DNA of 64,000 bases from Enemella dayhoffiae. Lineage in GTDB: Bacteria > Actinomycetota > Actinomycetes > Propionibacteriales > Propionibacteriaceae. The stretch lies in contig NZ_NMVQ01000005.1 in assembly GCF_002250625.1 (NCBI RefSeq), forward strand, positions 60,725 through 124,724, given 5' to 3'. The translations under genes were made by a program, and so were the position numbers. Each line of letters starts with the position of its first letter. The stretch's first letter is position 1. The notes under the pieces are model-generated. The model saw nothing but the letters and a program-made list of their open reading frames with translations, searched no databases and was not told the DNA's origin. This document shows, one piece after another, positions 25,442 through 34,602 of this stretch.

Positions 25442-26854
25442 ATGAGCACCACGGCGAAAGAACCTGTCACCGAGGACAAGACCGAGCTCAACCGGGTGCT
25501 CGGCCCCGGACTGTTGCTGCTCTTCGTGGTCGGCGACATCCTCGGCACGGGCATCTACGCCCTGACCGGCAAGGTCGCGGCCCAGGTCGGGGGTGCGGTG
25601 TGGTTGCCGTTCCTGTGCGCCTTTCTGGTCGCGGTGCTGACCGCCTTCGGCTATCTGGAGCTGGTCACCAAGTATCCGCAGGCGGGCGGTGCGGCGGTCT
25701 ATACGCACAAGGCGTTCAACATCCAGTTCATCACCTTCCTGGTCACCTTCGCGGTGATGGCGTCCGGGCTCACCTCCGCCTCGAGCGCGGCGAAGGCGTT
25801 CGCCGGCAACCTGTTCGCCGCACTGGGCGTGACCCAGAAGACCGGCTGGATGGTGCTGCTGGTCGCACTGGGGTTCATGACGCTGATCGCGCTGATCAAC
25901 CTGCGCGGGGTGGGCGAGTCGGTCAAGCTCAACGTGGTGCTCACGCTGATCGAGCTGACCGGACTGCTGATCGTGATCGGGGTCGGGCTGTTCGCCCTGA
26001 CCAAGGGGCTCGGCAACCCGGCGATGCTGACCGACTTCCACGCACCCGAGGGCAGCAGCGCCTTCGGCGCCGTCACCGCCGCGACGGCGCTCGCGTTCTT
26101 CGCCATGGTGGGTTTTGAGGACTCGGTGAACATGGCCGAGGAGACCAAGGACCCGGTCCGGGTCTTTCCGCGCACCATGCTCATCGGTCTGGGCATCACC
26201 GGCGTGATCTATGTGCTGGTTGCGATCTCGGCGGTCACCCTGGTCCCGCCCAGGGAGCTGGGTGAGGGGGAGACCCCGCTGCTCAAGGTGGTGCAGGCCG
26301 GCGCGCCCGGCTTCCCGATCGCCGTCTTCGCCTGGATCACGATGTTCGCGGTGGCCAACTCGGCGCTGATCAACATGATGATGGCCTCGCGGCTGCTCTA
26401 TGGCATGTCGCGGGAGAAGGTGCTCCCCGGCCCCCTGGGGCGGGTGCTGAAGCGTCGGCGTACCCCGCATGTGGCGATCATCTTCACCACCCTGCTCGCC
26501 TTCGGGCTGATCGCCTTCGCCGACCTGTCCGCCCTCGGCGGCACCACCTCGTTGCTGCTGTTGTGCGTGTTCACGTTGGTCAACGTGGCCGTGGTGATCC
26601 TGCGGTTCAAGGAGCCGACCAAGCGCGATCACTTCAAGACCCCGCTGGTGCTGCCGATCCTCGGCGCGATCCTGTGCGCCTATCTGGCGAGCCCGTTGTC
26701 CGGCCGGGCGACCAAGGACTATTGGGTGGCCGGCATCCTGATGGCGGTCGGCGTCGGGTTGAGCATCCTCACCCTGCTGCTGAACCGGTTCTATTTCCAC
26801 CGGACGCACCAGATCGGCTCGTCGAAGACCGACCCGCGCCAGCCCTACGTCTGA
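25442..26854 (+). CDS. APC-family amino-acid permease
   Basis: 470-residue inner-membrane transporter, about 12 helices. The helix 1 unwound region VVGDILGTGIYALTG and helix 6 segment FFAMVGFEDSVNMAEETKDP are characteristic of the APC superfamily (cationic amino acid/polyamine-like members). ATG 25442 has CAGGAGCG just upstream. The 3' end overlaps the convergent VWA gene by 10 bp. Substrate not determinable. Confidence 0.9.
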   Translation: MSTTAKEPVTEDKTELNRVLGPGLLLLFVVGDILGTGIYALTGKVAAQVGGAVWLPFLCAFLVAVLTAFGYLELVTKYPQAGGAAVYTHKAFNIQFITFLVTFAVMASGLTSASSAAKAFAGNLFAALGVTQKTGWMVLLVALGFMTLIALINLRGVGESVKLNVVLTLIELTGLLIVIGVGLFALTKGLGNPAMLTDFHAPEGSSAFGAVTAATALAFFAMVGFEDSVNMAEETKDPVRVFPRTMLIGLGITGVIYVLVAISAVTLVPPRELGEGETPLLKVVQAGAPGFPIAVFAWITMFAVANSALINMMMASRLLYGMSREKVLPGPLGRVLKRRRTPHVAIIFTTLLAFGLIAFADLSALGGTTSLLLLCVFTLVNVAVVILRFKEPTKRDHFKTPLVLPILGAILCAYLASPLSGRATKDYWVAGILMAVGVGLSILTLLLNRFYFHRTHQIGSSKTDPRQPYV

Positions 26855-28029
26855 TCCGCACCCGGCCGAGTGGCTCGCTCGGCCAGGTGCCGACTCACCC
26901 ACTGGTCGACCTCGGCCCCGCTCAACGCCGCCTCGAGCAGCTCGGGGAACACATCCGGCGTGCAGGCGAACGACGGGATTCCCAGCTGGGCCAGGATTCC
27001 GGCCAGGTCGTGGTCGTAGGCTGGGCTGCCGGAGTCGTCCAGTGCGAGCAGGCAGACCGCGGTCACCCCTGACTCGCGCAGCTGGCGCAATCGGCGTACC
27101 AGATCGGTCGCGTTGCCGCCCTCGAACAGGTCGCTGATCAACACCAGCAGGGTTTCCGTCGGCCGGGTGATCAGCTCGGCGCAATAGGCGATCGCCTGGT
27201 TGATGTCGGTCCCGCCGCCGAGCTGGGCGCCGAAGATCACCTCCACCGGGTCGGAGAGCCGGTCGGTGAGATCCACCACCGAGGTGTCGAAGGCGACCAG
27301 CGAGGTCTGCAACGATCGGACCGTGGACAGCACCGCGGCGAAGATGGAGGCGTACACGACCGACTCGGCCATCGAGCCGGACTGGTCGAGGGCGATCACC
27401 ACCTCGCGTTGCACACCGACGGTCTGCCGACCGTGCCCGATCAGCCGGTGTGGCACCACGGTGCGGTGCTCGGGCAGGTAGTGCTTGAGGTTCGCCGCGA
27501 TGGTGCGGTTCCAGTCGATGTCGGCCGGTCTGGGTCGGCGGGTGCGTGTCCCGCGGCGGATCGCGCCGAGGGCGGCGGCCCGGGTCGGTTCGGCGAGCCG
27601 TCGTTCGAGGTCCTCCACCACCCGCTGCACGACCCGCCGGGCGGCGGCCCGTGCCTGCCCGGGCAGCACCGACCCGAGCTGTGCCAGGGTGCTGGCGAGG
27701 TGGATGTCCGGTTCGATCGACTCGATCAGCTCGGGGTCGCGGAGCAGCGTGGCCAGGTCGAGCCGCTCCATCGCGTCGCGCTGCAGCACCTGGACCACCG
27801 TGTTGGGGAACAGGCCGCGGATGTCGCCGAGCCACTTGGTGATCCGCGGGGCCGAGGATCCGAGCCCCCCGCTGCGCCGGGTGGACCCGTCGCTGGCCTG
27901 GGTGCGGTCATAGAGGGCGCCCAGCGCCCGGTCCAGTGCCTGGTCCTGCCCGGACAGGCCGGTCCCGTCGCCGTCCTCGGGATCGCTACCCAGCAACAGT
28001 CTCCAGCGCCTTGCCCGCTCCTCGGTCAT
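26845..28029 (-). CDS. VWA (CoxE-like) protein of the SWIM-MoxR cluster
   Basis: 394 residues. The N-terminal helical region (to ~180) is followed by a von Willebrand A domain with an intact MIDAS: DQSGSMAES (DxSxS), GGGTDI (Thr), ISDLFEGG (Asp). In MoxR systems the VWA protein binds metal and acts as adaptor or substrate of the AAA+ ring. ATG 28029 overlaps the DUF5682 stop as ATGA. Last gene of the five-gene operon. Related in architecture to E. coli YehP. No signal peptide, so cytoplasmic. Confidence 0.9.
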   Translation of the reverse strand: MTEERARRWRLLLGSDPEDGDGTGLSGQDQALDRALGALYDRTQASDGSTRRSGGLGSSAPRITKWLGDIRGLFPNTVVQVLQRDAMERLDLATLLRDPELIESIEPDIHLASTLAQLGSVLPGQARAAARRVVQRVVEDLERRLAEPTRAAALGAIRRGTRTRRPRPADIDWNRTIAANLKHYLPEHRTVVPHRLIGHGRQTVGVQREVVIALDQSGSMAESVVYASIFAAVLSTVRSLQTSLVAFDTSVVDLTDRLSDPVEVIFGAQLGGGTDINQAIAYCAELITRPTETLLVLISDLFEGGNATDLVRRLRQLRESGVTAVCLLALDDSGSPAYDHDLAGILAQLGIPSFACTPDVFPELLEAALSGAEVDQWVSRHLAERATRPGADQT

Positions 28030-30287
28030 CGCGCGACTCCGGTCAGCGCGTCGAGCCGGGCCAGGACCGCGTGGGCCAGCTCCAGGTCTCCGAAGGCCGC
28101 TACGGTTTCCTGCCGCGGTCCGGTGCGGCCCAGTTCGGAGGCCTGTTGCGCGATGGCGCGGCGTTCTGGCGGGGCGAAGTCGCCGAAGGTTCGCCGCAGC
28201 AGCGGCAGCACGTCGTCGAACTCCTCGGGTTCGAGTCGGCCCACCCAGTCGTCCAGCAGCTCGAGCAGTTGGCGGTCGTGGATCAGCAGGGTCGCCCCGC
28301 CGCCCAGGAAACCCTCCACCCAGGCGGCCTTGTCGACCGCCGCCACCGACCGGGAGAGGGCACGCGACAGCCAGTCCCCCGCCTCGTCGGCGGAGAGTTC
28401 GCCGGCGTCGGTGAGCAGCCGGACCAGCCGGCCGGCCAGCACCCCGTGCACGTCGGCCCGCTCCACCAACGCCAGCAGGGATTCCGGCCAGAGGTCGTGT
28501 CCGGGACCGCGGGGCAGCAGACCCAGCACCTGGTGCACAGCCTCGATCCGCTGCGCCAGCTCCCGGGCCGCGTCCTCGGCCAGGCCGCCGGCCACCGGCC
28601 CCAGTCCGGCGCAGACGCGCTGCAGCAGGGCCTGGGCCACGGCGGTCAGCGCACTGGTGTCGGTGCCGCGCACGTCGCCGTAGCGTTGCGCCCGGGCGAG
28701 GGCCGGCAACGCGTCCAGCAGGTGGTTCACGTCGGTGTCTCCGGCGGCCCGTTCGTCGAGCGCCCGAACCAGCGGAGCGAGCGCGTCCGGCAGATCCGCC
28801 CGCAGCGCCTGCTCCAGCCCGTCGGTGACCTGCGCCAGCGAACCCTTGCGGGACAGCAAACGCGCGGTGGCCGCCACCGGGACCGTGGTCCCCCACACCG
28901 AGGCCTCGACCAGGCGTACCGACAGCTCGGGACGCCAGCACAGCTCCCAACCCTCCTTGAAGGTGCCGGTGGTGCCGACCTCGATCCGTTCGGCCCAGTC
29001 GATGTCGAGCACGTGCAATCGGTGCAGCAGCAGCGAACGCGCGCGATCGTTGTCCTTGCGCAGGTCGAGCGTGAGTTCCCGCGGTTCGGCCTCGAACTTC
29101 AGCCGCAGGCTGCGGGCGGTCCGGCGCAGGTCGGCGTCCAGGGGTACGCCGGGGGCGGACTCCGGCACGGTGCCGAGGCGCTCCCCCACCACCGCTCGCC
29201 GGGTGACCAGATCGAGCGCCAACCGGTTGCCGTCGCAGAGCACCGACAGGGTCGCGTCGGTGACCTCGCTCAACCCGGGCAGCGGTCGATTCCTCAGCAC
29301 CGCCAAGGTTTCGGCCAGGCGTACCGCCTCGATCACGTGTGCTGATGACACGGGAAGGTCGTGCTCACGCAACACCCCAGCCACCTTGGTGAGCCAGCGC
29401 GGGACCACCTCATCGCCGGCGGTGAACAGGTGGTGATACCAACCGGGTGACTCCACCCCGGCGCCATAGCCGGAGGTGAAGCTGAGCCGCGAATGGGTCC
29501 ACGGCACCCAGGTCATCGTCACCTTGCGTTTCGGCAGCCCGCGCAGGATCTTGTTGTCGGCAGTCGCCGCGGGCAGGGTCCCGGTCAGCGTCGGGGCGTG
29601 CCAGGCGCCGCAGACCACGGCGATCCGTTCCCGGCCGGCCCTCAGCTCGGCGCGCAGCACCTTGCGCATGTGCGCCTCGCGACGCTCCTCCTCGCGGGTG
29701 GCACGGGCGCTACGGGGGCGATGGTCCTCACGCAGCGCGGCCATCGCCTCGGTGACGGCGTCGAACGGGTCGATCGCCTCGCCGTCCCGCAGCTCCATCA
29801 CGTCGTCCCACCAGCGCTCGGGGTCGTCATAGCCGGCGGTCCGGGCGAGCACGGCGATCGGATCGTCGCGCACCGGGTCGCCGTGGGTCACCGCGGAATC
29901 GGCCTCGTCATCGTCGTCGCGGGAGGTGAGCAGGTCGGGTTCGGGTTCCGGTTCGTCGCCCGCAGCGAGCACGGTGGCCGCGGGCAGGTCCATGAACCGC
30001 ACCGGCACGCGGCGGCGTACCGCCCAGCGCAGCGCCTGCCACTCGGGGGAGAACACCGCCAGCGGCCAGAACGCCGAGCGACCGGGATCGTCGGGCGCGT
30101 ACGCCATCAGCGCGACCGGAGGGGTCAGGTCCTGCTCGGCGACCAGGCTGACCAGCGCGTCCGCCTCGGGCGGACCCTCGATCAGCACCACCTCGGGTTG
30201 CTGCGCGTCGAGGGCCCGCACGACGGCGCGGGCCGAACCCGGTCCGTGATGGCGGATGCCCAGCACCCGTACCTGTTCGGCGGTCAC
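28026..30287 (-). CDS. DUF5682 family protein of the SWIM-MoxR cluster
   Basis: 753 residues. It opens with VLGIRHHGPGSARAVVRAL, the hallmark of DUF5682 (E. coli YehM-like). The N-terminal third looks like a Rossmann-like fold with IEGPPEADALV and a conserved VVCGAWHAP stretch (about residue 220). The rest is helical repeats. The molecular activity is unknown; the conserved HH and GAWH residues would suit an enzyme or metal site. It lies between the MoxR ATPase (2-bp gap) and VWA (4-bp overlap) genes. Confidence 0.88.
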   Translation of the reverse strand: MTAEQVRVLGIRHHGPGSARAVVRALDAQQPEVVLIEGPPEADALVSLVAEQDLTPPVALMAYAPDDPGRSAFWPLAVFSPEWQALRWAVRRRVPVRFMDLPAATVLAAGDEPEPEPDLLTSRDDDDEADSAVTHGDPVRDDPIAVLARTAGYDDPERWWDDVMELRDGEAIDPFDAVTEAMAALREDHRPRSARATREEERREAHMRKVLRAELRAGRERIAVVCGAWHAPTLTGTLPAATADNKILRGLPKRKVTMTWVPWTHSRLSFTSGYGAGVESPGWYHHLFTAGDEVVPRWLTKVAGVLREHDLPVSSAHVIEAVRLAETLAVLRNRPLPGLSEVTDATLSVLCDGNRLALDLVTRRAVVGERLGTVPESAPGVPLDADLRRTARSLRLKFEAEPRELTLDLRKDNDRARSLLLHRLHVLDIDWAERIEVGTTGTFKEGWELCWRPELSVRLVEASVWGTTVPVAATARLLSRKGSLAQVTDGLEQALRADLPDALAPLVRALDERAAGDTDVNHLLDALPALARAQRYGDVRGTDTSALTAVAQALLQRVCAGLGPVAGGLAEDAARELAQRIEAVHQVLGLLPRGPGHDLWPESLLALVERADVHGVLAGRLVRLLTDAGELSADEAGDWLSRALSRSVAAVDKAAWVEGFLGGGATLLIHDRQLLELLDDWVGRLEPEEFDDVLPLLRRTFGDFAPPERRAIAQQASELGRTGPRQETVAAFGDLELAHAVLARLDALTGVAR

Positions 30288-30289
30288 GC

Positions 30290-31390
30290 TCAGACCTCCC
30301 GGCAGGCGCGATAGAAGTCCTTCCAGCCGTCGCGACGGCGTACCACGGTCTCCAGGTATTCCTGCCAGGCCACGGAATCCGCGACCGGATCCTTCACCAC
30401 CGAGCCGACGATTCCGGAGGCGACGTCACCGGCCCGCAGCACCCCGTCACCGAAGTGGGCGGCCAGTGCCAGCCCGTTGGTGACCACCGAAATGGCCTCG
30501 GCCGTGGACAGGGTGCCCGAGGGGACCTTCAGGGAGGTGCGGCCGTCCTCGCTGACCCCGCCGCGCAGCTCGCGGAAGATGGTCACCACCCGCCGGATCT
30601 CGGTGGCGGCGTCGTCGATCGGCGGCAGCTCCAGGCTGCGGCCGAGCTCGGCGACGCGGCGGGTCACGATGGTCACCTCCTCCTCGGCGGAGGCGGGCAG
30701 CGGCAGCACCACCGTGTTGAATCGTCGCCGCAGCGCCGAGGACAGGTCGTTGATCCCGCGGTCGCGATCATTGGCGGTGGCGATCACGTTGAACCCGTGC
30801 ACCGCCTGCACCTGCTCACCCAGCTCGGGGATCGGCAGCGTCTTCTCGGACAGGATGGTGATCAGCCCGTCCTGCACCTCAGACGGGATGCGCGTCAGCT
30901 CCTCGATCCGGGCGATCGCGCCGGTGCGCATGGCGGTCATCACCGGGGAGGCGACCATGGCGGCGGCGCTCGGCCCCTCGGCGAGCAACCGGGCATAGTT
31001 CCAGCCATAGCGGACCGCCTCCTCGACCGTGCCCGCGGTTCCCTGCACCAGCAGGGTGGATTCGCCCGAGATGGCGGCGGCCAGGTGTTCGGAGACCCAC
31101 GACTTGGCGGTGCCGGGTACGCCGAGCAGCAGCAGCGCGCGGTCGGTGGCCAACGTCGCCACCGCGATCTCCATCAGCCGTCTGCTGCCGACGTATTTCG
31201 GGGTGAGCACGGTGCCGTCCTTGAGCTCGCCACCGAGCAGATAGGTGACCACCGCCCACGGGGACAGCCGCCAGTTCGCCGGTCGCGGCCGGTCGTCGAC
31301 CTCGGCGAGGTGTGCCAGCTCGGTGGCGTACTGCTGCTCGGCGTGCGGGCGCAGCAGCTCGGCCTCGGCGATCGGCTCGGTCTGGGTCAT
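30290..31390 (-). CDS. MoxR-type AAA+ ATPase (YehL-like)
   Basis: 366 residues. Walker A is GVPGTAKSW, the Walker B region IARIEELTRIP, sensor 1 NVIATANDRDRG, and RRRFNTVVLPLP sits near the arginine-finger region. This set and LTPKYVGSRRLMEIAVATL upstream place it in the YehL branch of MoxR AAA+ ATPases. Likely a cytoplasmic hexameric remodelling ATPase working with the VWA protein. ATG 31390 overlaps the DUF5691 stop (ATGA). Confidence 0.93.
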   Translation of the reverse strand: MTQTEPIAEAELLRPHAEQQYATELAHLAEVDDRPRPANWRLSPWAVVTYLLGGELKDGTVLTPKYVGSRRLMEIAVATLATDRALLLLGVPGTAKSWVSEHLAAAISGESTLLVQGTAGTVEEAVRYGWNYARLLAEGPSAAAMVASPVMTAMRTGAIARIEELTRIPSEVQDGLITILSEKTLPIPELGEQVQAVHGFNVIATANDRDRGINDLSSALRRRFNTVVLPLPASAEEEVTIVTRRVAELGRSLELPPIDDAATEIRRVVTIFRELRGGVSEDGRTSLKVPSGTLSTAEAISVVTNGLALAAHFGDGVLRAGDVASGIVGSVVKDPVADSVAWQEYLETVVRRRDGWKDFYRACREV

Positions 31391-32844
31391 CGTCGCTCCC
31401 TCTCGTTGGTGCTCTGCTCCAAGGCTTCGAACAATCCACGGCGCAGCTCCAGCGTCAGCGCCGTAGTCAGCGCTCTGTTCTGCAGGGCGCCAGTCCAGCC
31501 GCTGCGGGCCAGGCCACGCAGGTGACCGGCCATCTCGGCGGCCCTGGTCAGGTGGGTGTGGGTGGCGCACAGCTGCACGACGTGCAGTCGGGCATTGGCC
31601 GAGGTGTCGCGTTCCAGCCACCGCGCGATTCGCTCACTCAACTCCGGCGACCAGCCCCGCACCGCCAGACAATCCAGCCACAGTTGCGAATCCTCGTTCA
31701 GCCAACCAGCCATCAGCTGATCAGCCTCGGCCTGCCCCACCAGCCCAAAGAGGTCCGGGTCGGGCCGATCGGTGGCTCCCAGCAGCGCCAGCGCGAGCGC
31801 TGGGTCGCCCTCACGGAGTGCCGCGATCGTCAACCCCGCTTCGAATCCCGGGCCACCGGTCACCTCGGCGGTGACCAGGTCGGTGGCTGGTGTGTCGAGC
31901 AGCTCGGGCCAGTCGGTGATGGGTAGCGCACCGATCAGGATCGCCATCGCCGACTTTTCCCCGTCGCGCCCGTTGACGGTCAGCCCGTCGCGCTGCTCGG
32001 CGGCGTCGAAGTCGTTCAGGTCGACCCGCCAGCCGTCTTCGCCGGGCCGCAGCCGGCGGCGCACGCTCTTGCGGATTCGCTGCACGTAGGCGGATTCCAC
32101 GATTCGTGGGAGCAGCTCGCGGGCCAGCGTACGCACGGTCTGACTGCGGTCCTCGAGAGCCTTCTCCAGCAGCTGTTCGTCGGCGGGCCGGGTGTCGCTG
32201 GAGAGGACTCGGAGCAAGGCGGCGCGGGCCTCGGCGGGCTCGGCGGCGAAGTCGGAGGCGAGCAGTTCGCGGACCCGGCCGGGGTTGGTACACCGCAGTC
32301 CGGTGAGCCAGGTGACGCGCTCGGCCAGGGTTCCCTCGCTCCACACCTGATCGTCGTTTGGGTCGGCCCGGGTGACCTCGAGGAAGCGCCACGCCGGGTT
32401 CTGCTGCGCCATCCAGCTTCCTCGTTCGCCGAGCACGGGCGGAAGCAGTGGCCGTAGCTCACGGCGTGAGCGAGCCAGTTCGAGCACGCCGACCAGGGCG
32501 CCAATCGGGAGCCGCAGAGCATTGTCCGCGAGCAGGGTCAGCCCTTCGGCGACCACTTCGACCCGACGCGAGCCGATTGACTCGTCGAGCAGTCGGACGA
32601 ACCGGGACGGCGGTGCCGCGCGGGTTTCCGCTGGGGGTGCCGCCGGAATGTTGGTGGCCTCGACCAAGCCGCCGGTCACTCGTTGCGCCACCGCGGCCCG
32701 CCCGGCGACCCGGAGCACCTCGACGGCGGGATCGCCGTCGGCGGCATCACCCGCACGCAACGCCGGCGGGACCGACGTCCAGTCGACGGTTCGGCGCCCG
32801 GTCCCGACGACGGCGGCTGCGACCAGCCCCGGCAACCCGTTCAC
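31387..32844 (-). CDS. DUF5691 helical-repeat protein of the SWIM-MoxR cluster
   Basis: 485 residues, soluble. The sequence is rich in HEAT-like helices (LRVLSSDTRPADEQLLEKAL, VRTLARELLPRIVES) and has the DUF5691 start GLPGLVAAAVVGTGRR. GTG 32844 forms a GTGA overlap with the SWIM gene stop and is 4 bp coupled to the MoxR gene downstream. Probably a scaffold for the ATPase complex; that role is inference from neighbourhood only. Confidence 0.85.
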   Translation of the reverse strand: MNGLPGLVAAAVVGTGRRTVDWTSVPPALRAGDAADGDPAVEVLRVAGRAAVAQRVTGGLVEATNIPAAPPAETRAAPPSRFVRLLDESIGSRRVEVVAEGLTLLADNALRLPIGALVGVLELARSRRELRPLLPPVLGERGSWMAQQNPAWRFLEVTRADPNDDQVWSEGTLAERVTWLTGLRCTNPGRVRELLASDFAAEPAEARAALLRVLSSDTRPADEQLLEKALEDRSQTVRTLARELLPRIVESAYVQRIRKSVRRRLRPGEDGWRVDLNDFDAAEQRDGLTVNGRDGEKSAMAILIGALPITDWPELLDTPATDLVTAEVTGGPGFEAGLTIAALREGDPALALALLGATDRPDPDLFGLVGQAEADQLMAGWLNEDSQLWLDCLAVRGWSPELSERIARWLERDTSANARLHVVQLCATHTHLTRAAEMAGHLRGLARSGWTGALQNRALTTALTLELRRGLFEALEQSTNERERR

Positions 32845-34157
32845 AGGACCACCAGCCTGCCGTCGGTGGCGGTGTTGTCGACCACAGCCAGCGGGTTGAA
32901 CCCGGCGCCGTCCCACTCGCCGAGCCAGTTGGCTGGGGCGCCCGCGACCACCACCAATCCCCTCCAGAGCAAGGTTTCCGGGCCGACCACGGTGACCGCG
33001 GAACCGTCATCCCCAACCAGCGCGAAGTCGTCGTCGAGGTGGACCAGCCGCCCGCGGATGGCCGTTGGCCACAGCCGCAGCCACGGGTCGACCGCCAGCG
33101 CTGCGGCGTACGCCTCCCGGAGACCGGCGACGTCGTGCGCCAGCATCGGCCAGCTGGACACCGCGGGCAATGGGTCGTCGAAACGCCTGCCCACCAGGGC
33201 CCGCAGCGGCAGCGCCGTGTTGTGGAAGTGCAGCTCGGCGTCGAGGAGCATCCCCGGCGCCATCGTCATCTCGAACGGGGCACCGTTGACGGAGAAGAAC
33301 AGCACCAGCGCATAGCGGCCGGTGCGTTGGCCGAGCAGCCAGACCCGGCGGGTCTGCACCCGGTCGTCGTCATCGGCGTCGTGCAACCCGAACACCACCC
33401 AGTCGTCGCGCACCCCCGGCTCGGCGAGGACCTCTGCGCTGGCCACGGGATAGCCGAGATGGGTGCGGAGCATGGTCAACTCGGGTTCGGTGGCGTGTGC
33501 TCGGTTGCGCATCGCCTCGGCGAGCCACCAGAGCTGGCCGAGCTCGGCCAAAAGCCGTTCCGGCCAGCCCATGCCGGTGGCCGGAATCGTCTCCAGGGAA
33601 CGGATCCAGCGCGCCACCCCGGGCGCCTGGGCGTCCACCATCCGGGCAGCCAGCTGATCGAACTCGGCCGGACTGGAGGCGAGTCGGGAGAGACCGGTGC
33701 GCACCTGGTCGGCCAACCACTGCTGCAGTTCGGCGAGCCCCACGGCGACCCGTTCGTCCCGTTGACGGGCGCGCTCGGCGGCGGCCCGGCGAACCTCCTC
33801 GGGATCCTTGGCGGCGGGCTCGGCCGGGCTTCTCGGTTCCAGGAAGTTGCGGGCGTACGCCTGGGGCGCCGCCTCGTCGTCGGGCAGTCGGTCCTGGGCC
33901 CACAGGAAGAGCAGGGCGAGGGCGTGTTTGCAGGGGAACTTCGTTGAGGGGCAGCTGCACTCATAGCGCGGGGCGTCGGTGTCCACCACCACCCGATACG
34001 GGGTACGCGCCGACCCGCGGCACTGACCCCACAGCACCGCCCCCTCGTGACCGACCTCGGACCATGGGCCCGGGTTGGCGAGCTTGCGGCCGGCGACCTC
34101 GGAAGCCGAATCGGGCGCCGTGGCCACCACCCGATCAACCGACCACCGCTGCCCCAT
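32841..34157 (-). CDS. SWIM zinc-finger protein, first gene of the MoxR cluster
   Basis: 438 residues. The SWIM motif C-x-C-x6-C-x-H is CSCPSTKFPCKH (about residues 69-80), a zinc finger proposed to bind DNA or proteins. The following ~350 residues are a cluster-specific region without a known catalytic motif. ATG 34157 is the first gene of the five-gene operon. Counterpart of E. coli YehQ. Upstream it abuts a repeat-rich, gene-poor zone, so the operon promoter should lie in 34158-34200. Confidence 0.88.
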   Translation of the reverse strand: MGQRWSVDRVVATAPDSASEVAGRKLANPGPWSEVGHEGAVLWGQCRGSARTPYRVVVDTDAPRYECSCPSTKFPCKHALALLFLWAQDRLPDDEAAPQAYARNFLEPRSPAEPAAKDPEEVRRAAAERARQRDERVAVGLAELQQWLADQVRTGLSRLASSPAEFDQLAARMVDAQAPGVARWIRSLETIPATGMGWPERLLAELGQLWWLAEAMRNRAHATEPELTMLRTHLGYPVASAEVLAEPGVRDDWVVFGLHDADDDDRVQTRRVWLLGQRTGRYALVLFFSVNGAPFEMTMAPGMLLDAELHFHNTALPLRALVGRRFDDPLPAVSSWPMLAHDVAGLREAYAAALAVDPWLRLWPTAIRGRLVHLDDDFALVGDDGSAVTVVGPETLLWRGLVVVAGAPANWLGEWDGAGFNPLAVVDNTATDGRLVVL

Positions 34158-34198
34158 GCCCCCAACCCTAGGCGGACGCCCGGACACTCGGGTTCCTG

Positions 34199-34290
34199 CG
34201 GTGGCTGAGGCGTACGGTGGCTGAACCTGTCGAAACGCCACGCTGGCTGAGCCTGTCGAAGCCACCCCACGTTGGCTGAGCCTGTCGAAG
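34199..34290. repeat. Cluster of three dispersed-element copies
   Basis: Copies around 34217-34235 (TGGCTGAACCTGTCGAA variant), 34243-34260 (TGGCTGAGCCTGTCGAA) and 34272-34289 (TTGGCTGAGCCTGTCGAA), all in one orientation, spaced about 26-29 bp. A truncated TGGCTGAGG start precedes them at 34202. Confidence 0.85.
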
Positions 34291-34321
34291 CCTGCTGGTT
34301 GTGGTTGCGTCCGGTGGTTGC

Positions 34322-34427
34322 GGCGGAAAGGGCGTCCCGCCCACCTCGCTGGCGGTCTGGGTTTGCGCTGCCGCCGGTCTGGGCTTCAGCTCGGTACGCC
34401 CGACCACGCCCCGACGCCCTTTCCGCC
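34322..34427. repeat. Perfect 15-bp inverted repeat enclosing 76 bp
   Basis: GGCGGAAAGGGCGTC at 34322-34336 is the exact reverse complement of 34413-34427. Similarity continues outward imperfectly (GCG and GGTGGT blocks) to about 30 bp per arm. Inside are two near-direct copies of GGTCTGGG. It carries no gene; it could be a MITE, an IS remnant or a long hairpin. Confidence 0.75.
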
Positions 34428-34472
34428 TCCACCACCTCAGCGCCCAACCTCCAGTTCCCAGCCCTCCGTTGG

Positions 34473-34499
34473 CTGAGCGAGCCTGCGAGTCGAAGCCTC
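34473..34499. repeat. Divergent copy of the dispersed element
   Basis: Reads GTTGGCTGAGCGAGCCTGC followed by GAGTCGAAGCC: the element with an insertion between its two halves. The same insertion type is seen in reverse at 5934 and 35411. Confidence 0.7.
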
Positions 34500-34602
34500 C
34501 TACGTTCCCCGAGCAGGCCGGCAATGCGGAGCCTGCGGAGCAATGCCGGACGGGTCGAGGGGAACCCGCCCTCAGGGACGATCATCAGGCTGGAGGGGTC
34601 GC

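Noticed and set aside
25406..27835. 809-codon minus-strand frame covering the permease
   Set aside because: Antisense to the APC permease and out of frame with the VWA gene.
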